Shown here: positions 46,973 to 60,300 of the stretch, piece by piece | How positions within the stretch are numbered: the first letter of the stretch is position 1 | Layout: each line of letters opens with the position of its first letter | Origin: Phoronis australis | Taxonomy: Eukaryota > Phoronida > Phoronidae | Reading direction: 5' to 3' | NCBI GenBank assembly: GCA_002633005.1 | Contig: NMRA01000447.1 | Coordinates: forward strand, 231,117 to 295,116 | DNA length: 64,000 nt | The notes under the pieces: model-generated | The model's database searches: none | What the model was told of the DNA's origin: nothing | Seen by the model: the letters and a program-made list of their open reading frames with translations, nothing else | Translations under genes and position numbers: made by a program

Positions 46973-48281
46973 CCAGTTTTTACTCTACCAATAGTATTTT
47001 TTTAGCAAAACAAAAACATAACACAGACAAAACGAGTCCAAATATGAACAAGTGTGAAAAAATATTTCACATAACTATCTAATAAATGTTTTCCATTCCG
47101 TAACCTTGGCTGTTGCCGTGCTCCGCGGTATCTTTTTTGACCAGCAAGGTACGTGATACAATTTTTCGGCGAAAGAGATTGCCATTGTAAGCCAAACCGT
47201 GGATTAAAAGACTTTATGAGGAACATTACCAACAATGCGTAATCGATTTACGATTAATCTAGCACTTTGTCGCTGTGCTGTAGCATTATGCAAATGACAC
47301 AAATACGTACCTAATCTTTAAATCCCGTATTGGTTGACATGTATGCTGCAATATCTCACGTACCTTCGCGAAGTTATGGTTTTTTGTGAGGTCCTTGTGT
47401 TATGGAACGCGAAACTGGAATGCCGTTTTGATGTTCCTGTTGCTCTGCAACTGCATGCATGTTGGTAGACAGAACGGTACCTTTGTCGTTATATGTACTG
47501 TACGTAAAGAGTGCCATGTCTTGTTCGTGAACTAGTATTATCCCAAAGTATTACTATTAATTAATTATTTACTAAATAATCTTCACCAAACTTGATGTAC
47601 GACGAAAGTGCCGCAGTATGCCTTCGGGTGGCTCTAACACAGCAGAGTGTATACGGCGACATTTTAGGGCACGTCGAACTGCTTTTATGTATGTCCTCAA
47701 TAATTTTTGGACATAAAGTTCATTTCAAATCACTGAAAAATAGCCAACCCTTGCTGTGCATAGTTGACGGAGAAATAGCACAGGTTACCAATGGATTTCC
47801 ACCATTTAATATGTATTTTTAGCCATGCGATGGAAAAGATGGATACATCGGAGCCTGCTTGTCAGTTAGTCTACGTAATCAAACGATCCACAGATGTGCA
47901 CAAATCTTATTAGCTTAAAATTACTTATTTTTTTTCAAAACACATGATTTAATCGCCATTACAAGGCACTTCAATTGTCTTATTTGGCATGTACAAATTT
48001 AGTGCTTTCCCATCGATATGTTATGTGTTGAACAATCATGTACTTCGTGTTATCAGTGTAAAAACGCCTGGCTGAAGAGGACTTTTGCACTAGGGTCAAA
48101 CTTTATCAATTCCACTGTATAGACATTTAAAACCAGCGTCAATGTACTGTGGGATTTCAATTTCTTCCAAGGCAAAAGAGGATAATTTGGGTGATGTACA
48201 GGTACTAGGTGCGACTCAGAGTCCGTGTAGCTGTATATGTACATCCGACCATCACCAGGAAGTAAAAGGATTTTATCCAAA

Positions 48282-48327
48282 ATGGCGCGTCATAAGGCAT
48301 TACTGGTGGCGTTACTTCATCTTCTGG
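48282..48327 (+). CDS. Receptor 2 exon 1: signal peptide
   Basis: ATG GCG CGT ... gives MARHKALLVALLHLL: a basic start and hydrophobic core. The exon ends after one extra base at GTAAGT, phase 1, the usual phase for signal-peptide exons of modular receptors. The A at -3 (CAAAATGG) supports this start. Confidence 0.7.
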
Positions 48328-51300
48328 GTAAGTGCATGTAAATTGTGGTTATTCACCTACTGTACACAAAATCACATTCTTTTGTTGCCATAACACCACC
48401 AGATGTTGTTGTCCATGAAACATGCTCCACTCATGGCATATAGGTTTTTAATTAGAATTATACTTAGCAAGTTCGTTTCTACTTCAGTGACAAGTTTTAC
48501 ACTTGTGGTTACGCAACATGGAAGTGAATCAGCATGATTCGTTCACAAATCATTGCAGAATCACTGGAATATTTGCGGCACATTTATTGTCCAACTGTAG
48601 TGACCAAGATATCAATACAACGTGAACGAAAATGTGCACGAGCCATGTCCAAATTTCTGCCCTAAGACCTTCTTTCCGCACGAACTTGAAAATTCGTCAG
48701 GTTTCCACTACAACACACGAGAACGCACAAACACGCGGCATTCTAAGCCTGCAGTCGTGTTTACGTTTTTTCTCATTTTCATGGTACTTATATTTGTCCA
48801 TCTTTTAATATTGTTCAAATGCCTTTGAACTATTAGTAAAAGGGAATTTCACATTTTACAAATTGTATCATAAAGACCAATAAAATGATTGAGTTGAGAT
48901 TTCATGAGACTACTCCGCTTTTGTACAAAAATTACCCTGTTAATAGTATCATTCTATTCAACGCAACGAAGCCTAGAAAATCACTTCCGTGACTAATTAT
49001 TCGGGGCAATATAATTTCGGTGGTTTAAGTGTCCTTACTTACTTTACGAATAAAAAAGTTCCCAAGGTTCGACTTCCACTTTTTAGAGAAATTGAACAAA
49101 AATTGTAATTTTGCAAAACATGGCGCAGAAAACCGTTATTTAAAATCCAAAAACATTGGGGAAAAATGAATGATAAGTCAATTTTGGGTTTGCTCATTTG
49201 AAGTTACTAGACGGAAAAGTATTAAATAATTTGAAATTATTTGCCAAACGTGTGGCAAAGAAAATATTTATTTTAGCATAGCCGCCTTTTGGAAAAAAAC
49301 ATTTCAGTTTATTCTGAGGTCATATCAAAAGAATGCTGTTTTTAACCATTGAGAACATCATAAAGACTTGATATCTAAATCAAAGTATGGTTAATTTAAC
49401 ATTCCCAATGACCCCGCCCTGCCACAAAAATATAATAGCATAAGCTTGAAGAAATATGTAGTTTATTAATTTATTAATCCCTGTAATTAACTTGGAACTT
49501 GTACGCTAATTCATTAGCTTTGTGATTGCTTGGTCTAATTAGTTATAAACACAACATACAATGAAGATGTGAATATGAAATAGGTTAAATGATTTTTGTG
49601 TTGAAAGTGATCCGCCGTAATTAACTCAACTGTGTCCAGCAAGTATCGTGACTGGTGTTGGAGAGTAACACTGCATGAAGCGGATTATGTGGACCCTCAA
49701 GGTACGTCGTAACTGCGAAGGTCACATACAGCGTATATGTAGATTTTTTGTTTTCACATTTACAGTTGTCAATGAATAAAATGCACTTTGTTTAGATTAT
49801 ATTGGGTAAAATCGTATTTTTTGAGTTTCTCTAATATATTAGCAATTAGTTAGGGGCATACGAATCAACTTTTAAAGCGGGCGACCACCGGCAGCGTCGC
49901 CTAAAGGTTATAAATGAAATGACAGGTCATGGGATCACCTAAATTTAGACGAAAAATCTTGTTGTCGACATGAAAATGGCGGAGACCACTGGAAGCCGTC
50001 ATTACAATATTGCATAGTTGACATGTCATATACTTCCAAACTTTCTCGATCAGGTAGGTAATCTGATCTAGCGGTAGCAGTGAAAATCTCTCATTCCTTC
50101 TGACAATGGGCTTGTAGAAGGTCCAATCATTGCATTGACCTTTTTGTGGCAGTTTGTCACAAAATTCAATTTTGTACGTCTGTCACTACTAGCAACCATC
50201 TGAGGAGACAGTAGTTGAAAATTCACGCTTCATTTTTTTCTTTCGAATGATCAGTGATAGGATGAAAGGTTTATCGTTGGTAGTCAGCGAAAACATCTGT
50301 GTGCTTAGTTTGCGCTAAAAAGAGGCTATTAACACTTTTTGAGTCGTTTTTGTAAAATACGACCATCGTGCTCAACATGACGGGATAGTTAAACTTGGTT
50401 TTCCTCGGTCAGACAAGTGTTTGCCTGTTATTTAATTAGCGAAACGCCGCAACCAGCCGCCCAGTCTCTTGCCAGATAATAACCATATAACCAATGGCAC
50501 AATTTGATTAGATGTTAGTTGTTTTATTATAATTTAAAGTACATATTAGATTTGTGCAGAAGGCTGTACGTTCAGCACTTCACCTGAAAAAAATATCTTT
50601 TTGTGGGTCAAGTTTTTCGTTATGACTCGTTAAAACATTTTGTGTCGGTACAACTAAGGATAAAGGCTGCAATATTCAAATCATCCAGGTCGAACAAAAA
50701 CTCGAATTAAAAATAAAAAGACCAATTGAAACTGCAATGTCTTCATTAATTTGAGAATATACAAATGAAGAAAATGTACTCTTTTACAAACAATACCGGG
50801 TCTTAACGTGTAGCGGGAAATACCCGAGAACTAGCTGCAACTACAATCTCGCAAAAGACTATTTGTGCATATGCCTACCCGGGGGCTCAACGGGCTCGAA
50901 GGAGTCCCCGATTTGGTGACGTGGGCAAAATGTCCAACTCACATTAACAAAAAGTAAGAAAAACGTAGAAAATGACAATGGTCCACTATCAAGACAGGAA
51001 CTACCAAAATTCGGTGAATAGACAATTCACAAGTTTGAACACAGTGGCGGATTAAGAGGTGGCCATAAAGTTCTCTTAAATCCATTTGACAGTTCGGGGA
51101 TGCAAACTTCTGACGAGCAAATTCCTGGCAAATAATCTAACCTGTCCCTCCCTAACTCGAAATCCTGGATCCACCCATGGAACGTGCCCCCTAAATCTTC
51201 CTAACTGTCCACTTTTTCAAAAATTCGAGCCCCCCTTTTGTTCGAGACCATCTTATGCAATAGTTCATCGTTACCCTAATGAAAAAGGCACAGCGCTTAT

Positions 51301-54300
51301 TTTTCGTTCATTTCACCACCAAATACCGAGTAGTTACCATTCGTAGTTACCATGACATTTATAAATTCACACTTGGTTTTAGGTGCATTCCTTAAACCGC
51401 AATTTATTCACACGCTGTTTCTCTTCATGAATATACTTTTGGACACAGTTCTCCAGGAAAGTCACAGGGTGGAGCTTGCTAAAAAATTAAATATTCATGT
51501 TAACTTTGGATCACGGGTGATTTTTACCTGTGTACATGTCTCAAATTTTAAACACTGCATATTTTCATAACACTGTCTGAAAAAGAACTTAGATTTCATA
51601 AAAATCAGTATTGATCAAGTACTGCACGTTAGTAAAAACTGCCGCTTGTTCATTTGAGTTTGTAATGGCCACTTGATTGCAAATTCCCAAGGGTAGAGAC
51701 AACCTTGGAACCCAAACCAGAAGCTAATTTTTCAACTTCGGAAATATGAGATATTTAACCTCGATTTATGTTTTTCAAGTAGAGTACTTACATCGATCAG
51801 TTGGGAAGGTATTCATTTCCTTTTCTTGGTGTGGTTGTTTGTAAATTTTATCCCATATCGTGTTCTGTCAAATTATACCTTCTGGAGGCAGAACGTGTTT
51901 CTTCGTTAAGCGCTATTAAACAGAACTTACAACTTTTTGGTTTTCTACAAATAATACAGTGTACCAGACCCTGCATTCACTCAAGACGTTTCCTGGATCA
52001 GCTTGACATTTTTGTTGTTTGAATGGTCTTTGAATTTTTGTGGCACCAGAAAAGTTTATGTTAACATTCATTGTGTGATGGATTAGTTCTATTTTGTAAC
52101 GTAAAATTTCGCAGCAACGAGTCTTTCCTTGTACACAAATTTGGTCCAAAATCAATAGCTTTAGCCCAAGTTCAGTCGGGAGTCTGGTCATGTCTGTAAA
52201 TTCCAAAAGCTCAGAATTGTTGGCAGAATACTCGACGTGAATGTGACTTCGGGCAAGAATCTTGGCACTCTATGGCTGAGTCGATAATTCATAAACTCAC
52301 ACAACAATTAATCCTATCAGCAGTGTCACAGCTTGCAAAAAAATCCTATTTGATTTAAGAATCACAAAATGATTGAGGAAGCACACATCGTTGAAAGGGC
52401 AAGGACATAATATATTCTGTCGTTTCATTGTTTACTCTGATCATACTATATTTGCACCTAGTGGCTAAGCAAAACATCTGAGGTTGTTTTCTTACCACTT
52501 TTGAACTAAGATTGTTAGCAAACGTGTGAGTGTATTCTTGGGAACTTTAATGGTGATGACTTGTGAGATTCTGGAGAAGGGTGTAATCCTAAGTTCTCTT
52601 TGCCACAGACATGAGAGATACTGCAGTACAGCTGAACTGACTGGACTATTGAGGGAGTGATCAATTATTCTCGCGATAAGACATACGTTACTTAATTTTG
52701 TCACAAAACTCACTTTCAAATGTACAAAGCAGAAACAGATGTGGAGTGATTTTACTAATGACACTGTTGGTTTCACTTAGGTTGTGTTCACTGACTTGCC
52801 CTTTCCTACAAATATTTCCGATTTGTTAACAAATAATGATTCTCAGTTAAAGTAAAACAACACTATCAAAGCACATTTCGGACAATCAGATCCTTGCATT
52901 CAGGTGCTTATGCGAACTTTGCTAAAGACGGTGTCAAAAGCATTGGGTCATTTTCGATTCACATGTACACAGACATTCACGTTTAATTGCATTGAACGTA
53001 CTTAAAGAAAAAAGCTCGTATTGTAGTTGCCTTCTCAAAGATTAAAATGTGTCCACAAATATGCACATTTGATGTAACTATACACTCATAAGCCGTAACA
53101 TATATATTACTATATGGCGAATCTTTATCTCCGGCAATCTAGAACCCGATGGGATTTTGGAGAATTTCAGCTTGCTGATGTACGTTACCGACATGTTACA
53201 TTTTGTTATGTGGAATAAACAATTATTCTTTAACTGTACTGTTGTTATCTTGCATTAATATCTATGTTTGTCGGTTAATCTTCATTTCAGGGTGTAGTCT
53301 GAAGATAATAGCAATGTCGACTTTATCGTGTGACACCCGGTTCCGACACAAATCGGACAAGTAAGTTCACGACCCCAATCTAGGCAAGTTTAAAGTAATT
53401 GCTGACACCCCCTTACATGTAGCATGAATACAATCTGACTATTTTTTGTGTTGGAGCGTGTACTGCAGTTACTGGCACTTGCTAATTTCCCTGTGTGCCG
53501 GTAGATATCGTTTAATTTCATTTGGATTTTTTACATCGGCGCTTCTGATTGGCTGGCCGAATTCTCAGCAGGTAGCTTTTTACGCAAACAAACTGGCATG
53601 ACTGATGGAGGAAGTGCAAATGTGGTCTGTTGTGCAGACAAATGGGTGCTTAAAATTTATGATTAAGGAAGTTGAATCTTTGAAAATTGTGAGTGCGTCT
53701 TTTCGGAGTGCATTTTTTACTCTCGCTGACTTCTGATTACCTTGATGTGGTATGTTCACACAGTGTGAATAAGAAACGAATTTAAATCCCGTAATTACCG
53801 ATTTTGAAGTGGTATTACAATTTGGCAATCCATAATAACATGTTCAGTGGTTGATTTTTTTTCTGGCACTAATGTGTTTTCGTAGTAGCCTACTGTACAA
53901 CTCTTTACATTTAATAAAATTTATGTTCATTATTTCGAATTAAACTTTTAAAATCTTGTGCACTTTTTGCAGTTTTGCATCTAGTGTCATTTTTAAGAAG
54001 GGATATTTTATTAATTTTTAGCACGGACTATATCTGTCCAAAAGAAAAGTGTCCCAGAAACAAGTACGACGTGTTTGGAACGTACTATTACTCGAGCGTA
54101 AGTTCCAATGTTGTATTTTTTCTTAAAATACATAAAGCCCCGCAAGAGGGCGAAAACCTGCTGTTTCGTGGACAATGTTAACACTCTGGTCAAAACGGAT
54201 TGAATTGGTAAATGGTGTAATCACATGTTTTAATGTTATTTTTATCTCTTTTCATTTTGACTAGAAGCGGTTTACACTTGGGATCGTTTTAATCACAAAA

Positions 54301-57300
54301 TAGTATGAAAATCTGACGTTCACAGCTTATGTTGAAAAACAAGAGAATTACCATTTATATTCAGTTATTTATGTGGTGGAGAATTTGATTTTAAACTATG
54401 GTTTCATTTGTTTCAAGTTTAACTCATCTTCTGTTCAACAGGATTCGAGAGTGTGCCGGGCAGCATGGCACGACGGACGTATCTTACCTTGGAGTGACAA
54501 TGAGGCAGACAGAACAGTCCGCTGGACAACCTGCACACGACGTTCTATGTTTTTACTGTCATTTCGTTACGGGGCTGGGCAGACTTACGGGTAAGTTAGT
54601 CAAATGAACATTTTAAGGTCACACCGCACATCATATTCTAAAACTATTTAATTTTCCTGTTGTCCATTTAGAGTTTTTGTTGTGACACGTTCAAAGAAGA
54701 TTCCAAAGCTCCAATTTTGCCAAAATAATTTTAGAAGGTATATCATATGGACTAAAGGGTTGCTCTACAGCTTACTTTGCCATTTTATTTTTTGTGAATA
54801 TAAGCACGGAAAATCCTTAGAAAAATGATTTAACCAATGTCTCGGATTTAGCTATAATGAACAGTTTACTGTAGTTTCCATACTTTGTGACGATGAATAT
54901 TGCAGCACAGTTCTTCAGTATTAATCCTCAAAGCTTTTATAAAAAATGGTTGTATGTTTACCCCCCACAATAATCAGGTTATCGTATCATCACGAATGGT
55001 TGACGAACAAAATTAACATTTCCTGTTTAAAATGCTAATTTCCACAATCTGACTATTTACACCAAATTCTAACCTCACAGGACGGTAATGACAAAGTCCA
55101 GTCTAATCAGTTTCACGAACAAACCAGTGTGTCACTCATTATATTCGTGATTCCCATACATGATGACAAGGACATCTCTCAGGTCTCAGATCTATAAACA
55201 AATCCGTAAGGACATTAGTCGGTGTTAAATACCATATTTCAAGGATATTGAAGTACCCGAGGGATCAGAAAGATTTCTCACTGGAATCAATGTGCCACAG
55301 ACAGTAAACCTGTTTTCCACTAGCAGAGTAATTAATTAAATGATTTTGTTGTCTCTACTAGACGTATTTTGAAAATTGTGAGACTTGAAATCTGCACTTG
55401 TCGCCACATGGTAAGTTTTCTTGTGACAAAGGTCTGCACATTAATATGAATAGACAATTCTGAACATAGCCTGTTACGTCGCCGGCGTCAGTGTGCATCA
55501 ATTTTTGCCGGTACATTTATATGTGAATGAACTGTTGTGTTGGCCGGGTGCATTTAAATGTTCAACCTTGGTGCGGCAGTGGAGAGCCAGTCGTGACCTG
55601 GTGCAGACGTGTCTAGAAGCTGTTTGGACACGGTGGGACGTTTGTGCCGACAATGAAGACTTGTTACATTCAGCAGACAATGTGGGGACCGCAAACTGAT
55701 GGTGTTCAAAGGAGGATGATAAAAGGAAGGCACTGGCCACAAGTGCAATGTGCATTACTTGTGTGGAATGATAAACTTGACTCTGGCTGAGTAATACTAG
55801 AGTGCTCGACCAAGTTCTGATGCTTATTTGTGTTTGTGGGTAAACGTTTTACCTTGGAAGCTTTCTTAAATACTGGTTCTTTCACCCTTGTGTTTTTCTG
55901 CTGAATTGTCTGATTAAAGTCACGTTGTGACAAACATGTCGCTTCACAAAAATGACATCATTTGTGTCGATTAGTACGAGCGCTACTTAAAGTTTTGCTT
56001 GTCGGCGCTAAATGGGGGTCTTAATGGGATCATAATTAGCATAATTTGTTAATTTCTGTAGTAAACAAAGAGACGACACACTTGTGTTAACCAATAATAC
56101 GTTTATTTAACACGTTCCAAAGTTTTTTACCACGTACCTTACACCCAATAAGTGTGAACGAACACATTGAAATATGGGGAGCAAATGTGTGCTCAACACT
56201 AACAACAGTGAGCAATTCCGAAATAACAAGAAAAAGAGGTTAACATATGAACCACTATCTCATTGTGCACCCGCCAAAATGTACGTGATAAAAACGGCAT
56301 TGATAAATTTAAAGTTTGTTTTAAATGCGTTTGCTCTGTTTTCATATAACTGTTGAGTAGCGCCTAATAGGGAGATCAGGATCGCAAAATCTTTAAAAAA
56401 AAATACATAATTTTCAACAGATTTTGGCGAACCCACTTCTTGGAGATGCAAAACCTGAACGAACTTTACTTTGAATATGCTAAGCACTATATTCTAGAAA
56501 TATTGCCATATTCACTATTCTTGAAAAACAGGTGAAATGCATAAAAGTATTTCATCAATTTTCAAATTCTACGCTCTTAATAAGTTATATACGCGCATGC
56601 GCTCAAGGACTTGCCAGTAAACATTTTCCCAAGTTGTTTTGTTTTTATCAAAGGACATGTAAGCAAAATGTGTTATACCTACCTATTTCTGGCCACACGA
56701 AATAGGATGTGATTTGCCCTATGGAGAGGTGAGTATCGTCGACGATCCGTGGGTTGGAAATTTGAAACCGTATGAAAATGCTTTCAAATCAACATTGATT
56801 CAAAAACCTCATGAAAAGACTGTTAAAACTAATCAATGCGCAACTGCTCTACAGTGTGGTCTTGGCGGTGTGTGCATGCACACGTTTGAGTCTGGAGACA
56901 CCTATTGCTGCAACATCAAATCAGTTTTAAACAAAAGAATATTTTAGACCTTGAAATTAGGAAGAAGTTGTTTTTATGGAAATAAAATTTTAGTAACTGG
57001 AATATTCCTCTGAAACATTTTCATCATTGTGTCGATTGGGCTGACCGTGATAATTAAGTCTGTACTTTAGTACAAATTACAAAACATAAAATTGCTGTGA
57101 CAATTTGGGCAAATACTGACAATTTAGGCCTGCTGCTTTAACCCAGGTTGTCACATTTTTGAAGTTGAAACAGTTTGTGACATTGTAGCAAATTGGACCT
57201 TGCGTATGATACTCCCATTCGTAGTTAGGTAACTAACTCAGCGGGTTTTAACTTTGTAGTTCCGTGTTTCATCTACCGAAATTTCCAGGTACTTTAAGCC

Positions 57301-60300
57301 TGTAGCCACCGAAAATGACGGCACATGTACATGTATATAGCGAATCAACACATATGAGTACATCCAGCTCCCCAACGGACAACATACAGAATGATTCATG
57401 ATAAAGTGACTCTGCTGGAATAATTCTCCAGTACCGTGACTTCTAAAACTACTTCCGGCGAACGCGTCTCCTTGTCGAATTCATAAAGTCAGAGTTTTCC
57501 AATATTCCAGCGATACAACTTGCAAGAATATCACCCTGATAGGTGATCAACCTCGAACCAGCACGACGGAAACAGAACCATTAAAATACCTCTTATTCAC
57601 TTGGTGAAGAAAACTTTTGTGATGTGACAAGCCATAGCATTTTACGAACTTGTGTTTCCAAAGCAACTAGTTAAGTGAAACCGTTTTCTTCATTTGTCCC
57701 GGTACTTTAATATTGGTTGAAAGCATATAAAAATTTAAATTGTGTTTTCAAAAACACAGAGAAAATTTCACATGTGAAGAGAGTTAAGCGTTGGTTGTTT
57801 TTTGTTAAACTTGACCACTAAAACCTTAACCGCATGACCGACAATGTGCATCTCTGACAACAGTACCAAGTGGCGAACCTTGTAGAGAGATTATCTTGTC
57901 GACAAGAGACAAACCGGAGGTCGAAAAGCTACCAGCTTAAGAGCAGAGAGACCAGTTATTGGGGTGTGGCTGGGTATTTCTGAGCACGGTGGATTTGCGA
58001 TTGTCTCTGTTAAGGCTGATGCTTTGGAATCGGCGTAATGGCACTGCAAGTCGGAGAATTGATGAGCAGTGTGCGTCAAAACGTTTGGCAGGCTGCCGGA
58101 AAACGTTAAGTTCCCTTGCAGATTTATAAAATCATTTTTTCCGTAGTAAGATGAAATTATAAATGTTATTTAATAATTGGAAGAAACGTTGAATGATCAT
58201 GGACTTTTTATTTGTGCGGCGATTGTCCATTCTTAAATCTTGACAGATTTATCAAACACTTTGAGAAAATACATCGGTTCGGAATAACACGTACAGCTGT
58301 ATGTCGCAATGGTTGAGCTGGTTACATTAGTTAAAGATTCCTCATAATCCTGGAGACAAAAGAAAACTACAGTCTTGTGTGTACAATTTCCGTTGTAACG
58401 GACTTCCAGTTTAATGAGATTTTGGGCAATACTGGTGATTTTATTCGTTAACTTGTGGTTATGTAACAATGGGAAACAATCATTTTTGAACACGAAAAAG
58501 ACTCATTTGCTGTGAGTTGCTATAAAAAAACTCATGCTGATGTAGAAGTGTTTTAGTAGCGCCACTTCTGCCCTTTTGTTTGTAATTCGTTTGGATGCCG
58601 AAGGCAATCGTATACATCAACCTGCTAATCAGAGTTGTTGCTTTGTTACGTACGCACAGTTTTGGTAGCTCCTGGTTTGGACTGCCCAGCAGTTGCTGAA
58701 TATCGCTGAGTGAAACTGGTTCAGAAAATCACTGACCAAAAATCCACTAAATAATGACAAATTCCGAACTGGGAACGCATCTCGCATCCCCGAGGTGTAT
58801 CACGGCGTCACATACAGCCAGCTCTGTGGTACCCACTTGTTGGATTGTCAAATAGATGCAAAATAACAGTAACCCGTTCAATGAAGACTTCTGCAAAGCA
58901 TTATATTCTTCCATCACTCATGTACTTCCTCCTTGCAGGTATGCATACCCTTGGGACTGCAAGAAATTTGTGTCGGAGCGAAAGTTTGGACAGTAACTTA
59001 ACTTGGTTGTTTTATAATTATGTTTTTTAGATGAATGTTCTGTGTTCGTTATCGTTAGATTAAGAAATCATCCATGCAATCCGCAACTGAATCATGAATA
59101 ACGAATATACTTTTAAATTTACCTTGATGCTGGCTTGTAACGTTCATTAATAGTTTGTACAATATAGCCGGATGTCTCTTCAGTGTTTGCAATATATTTC
59201 AGAATCCCTCTACCGTCTCAGCACACTTTCTTCAGTGGGATCTGGGACTGTCCGCGTGTATGGCGGAAATAACGTTGACCTGGCCACTGACGTCATATCA
59301 GCCAGCGTGTATGACACTACAGACTCCACAGCTTCACCACCTACACAAGTACTCCCCGGCAATGCCCTAGAATATAAAGAGTATCGCATACACACTGGTG
59401 TTAATGTCTTCACGACTTCTGGGAACAAAACAAACTTGTATTCCAGAATCGTGAATATTAATTACGGTACATTTAACTAATACTCTATCTTAACAAAACT
59501 GAAGTTTAAGCATCCTCAGGTTTACAATTATGTAGCGGGCCCGTAAGATAACTACATATGTACACGTTTACTTTCTGCCATAAATATAAGGGTCTCTCAC
59601 CGCTTGGTCAAATCAGAAACACAAGCTATAGCAGGGCTGTGCGCTGAAAATGTCCAAATGTCTTTAAGAACGAGTATTGTATCAAAAATGATCCACTGTA
59701 AATCGATAACTGTGTCTATTAAGTATCGTGACGTGGTGCTGATGAGGAACACTGCATGATGCGCGCTATGCGAATCCCTAAGGTACGTCATTACTGCAAG
59801 GGTCACCTATTTGCATTTTTTGTTTTCACATTTACAAGTTGTCAATGAATACACCCGTAATCGTTGACAGTGGATGATGGTCAAACAGCATTGTCGATCC
59901 TGCTCTACATTAACATAGATAGGAGAATGCTTATACATGTATATGTAAATGTTGGGTTGAAGTTACATCCTGATCTGGTTGTTCCGCAATGTTGAAGAGG
60001 TTACACAAAAATTTGTTTTTTGTAACAAATTATGGAGGTTCATCACAAGTTTGACTCAAATTATCAATGACTTTCATCAAAGTTCTGACTTGTATTTGGT
60101 CGTTACCTACTGCAAATGTACAAAATTGTTAGTTGTCACCGACCTAGTTTTTTGCGTTACGGGCGCCTAAGTAATGGCCCCTTTGGTGGAAAATTGTAAA
60201 ATTTTCATAGTTTTTTTAAGAAGATGCGTCTCATTAAATTCCGTAGTATTTCTTGGTTTATAGATTTTTTTATGCTGGCGTAAGGGATTTTATTATTTTT

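Larger units (their letters stand above)
41964..48281. other. Intergenic region between the two receptor genes
   Basis: It contains the RTK 3' UTR, two MITE copies and a poly-C tract. No gene is recognised. A minus-strand stretch at about 45640-45760 reads FGGPGPEILAVIIPGGSTVL in one frame and might be an isolated exon, but splice sites are poor. Confidence 0.4.
48328..53290. other. First intron of receptor 2
   Basis: About 5 kb with no exon recognised. It contains a repeat shared with 59.7 kb and a short hAT-type MITE. Confidence 0.5.

Noticed and set aside
56714-56944. Cys-rich frame (QCGLGGVCMHTF) as an extra module of receptor 2
   Set aside because: No acceptor in a usable phase; cysteine pattern not a known domain.
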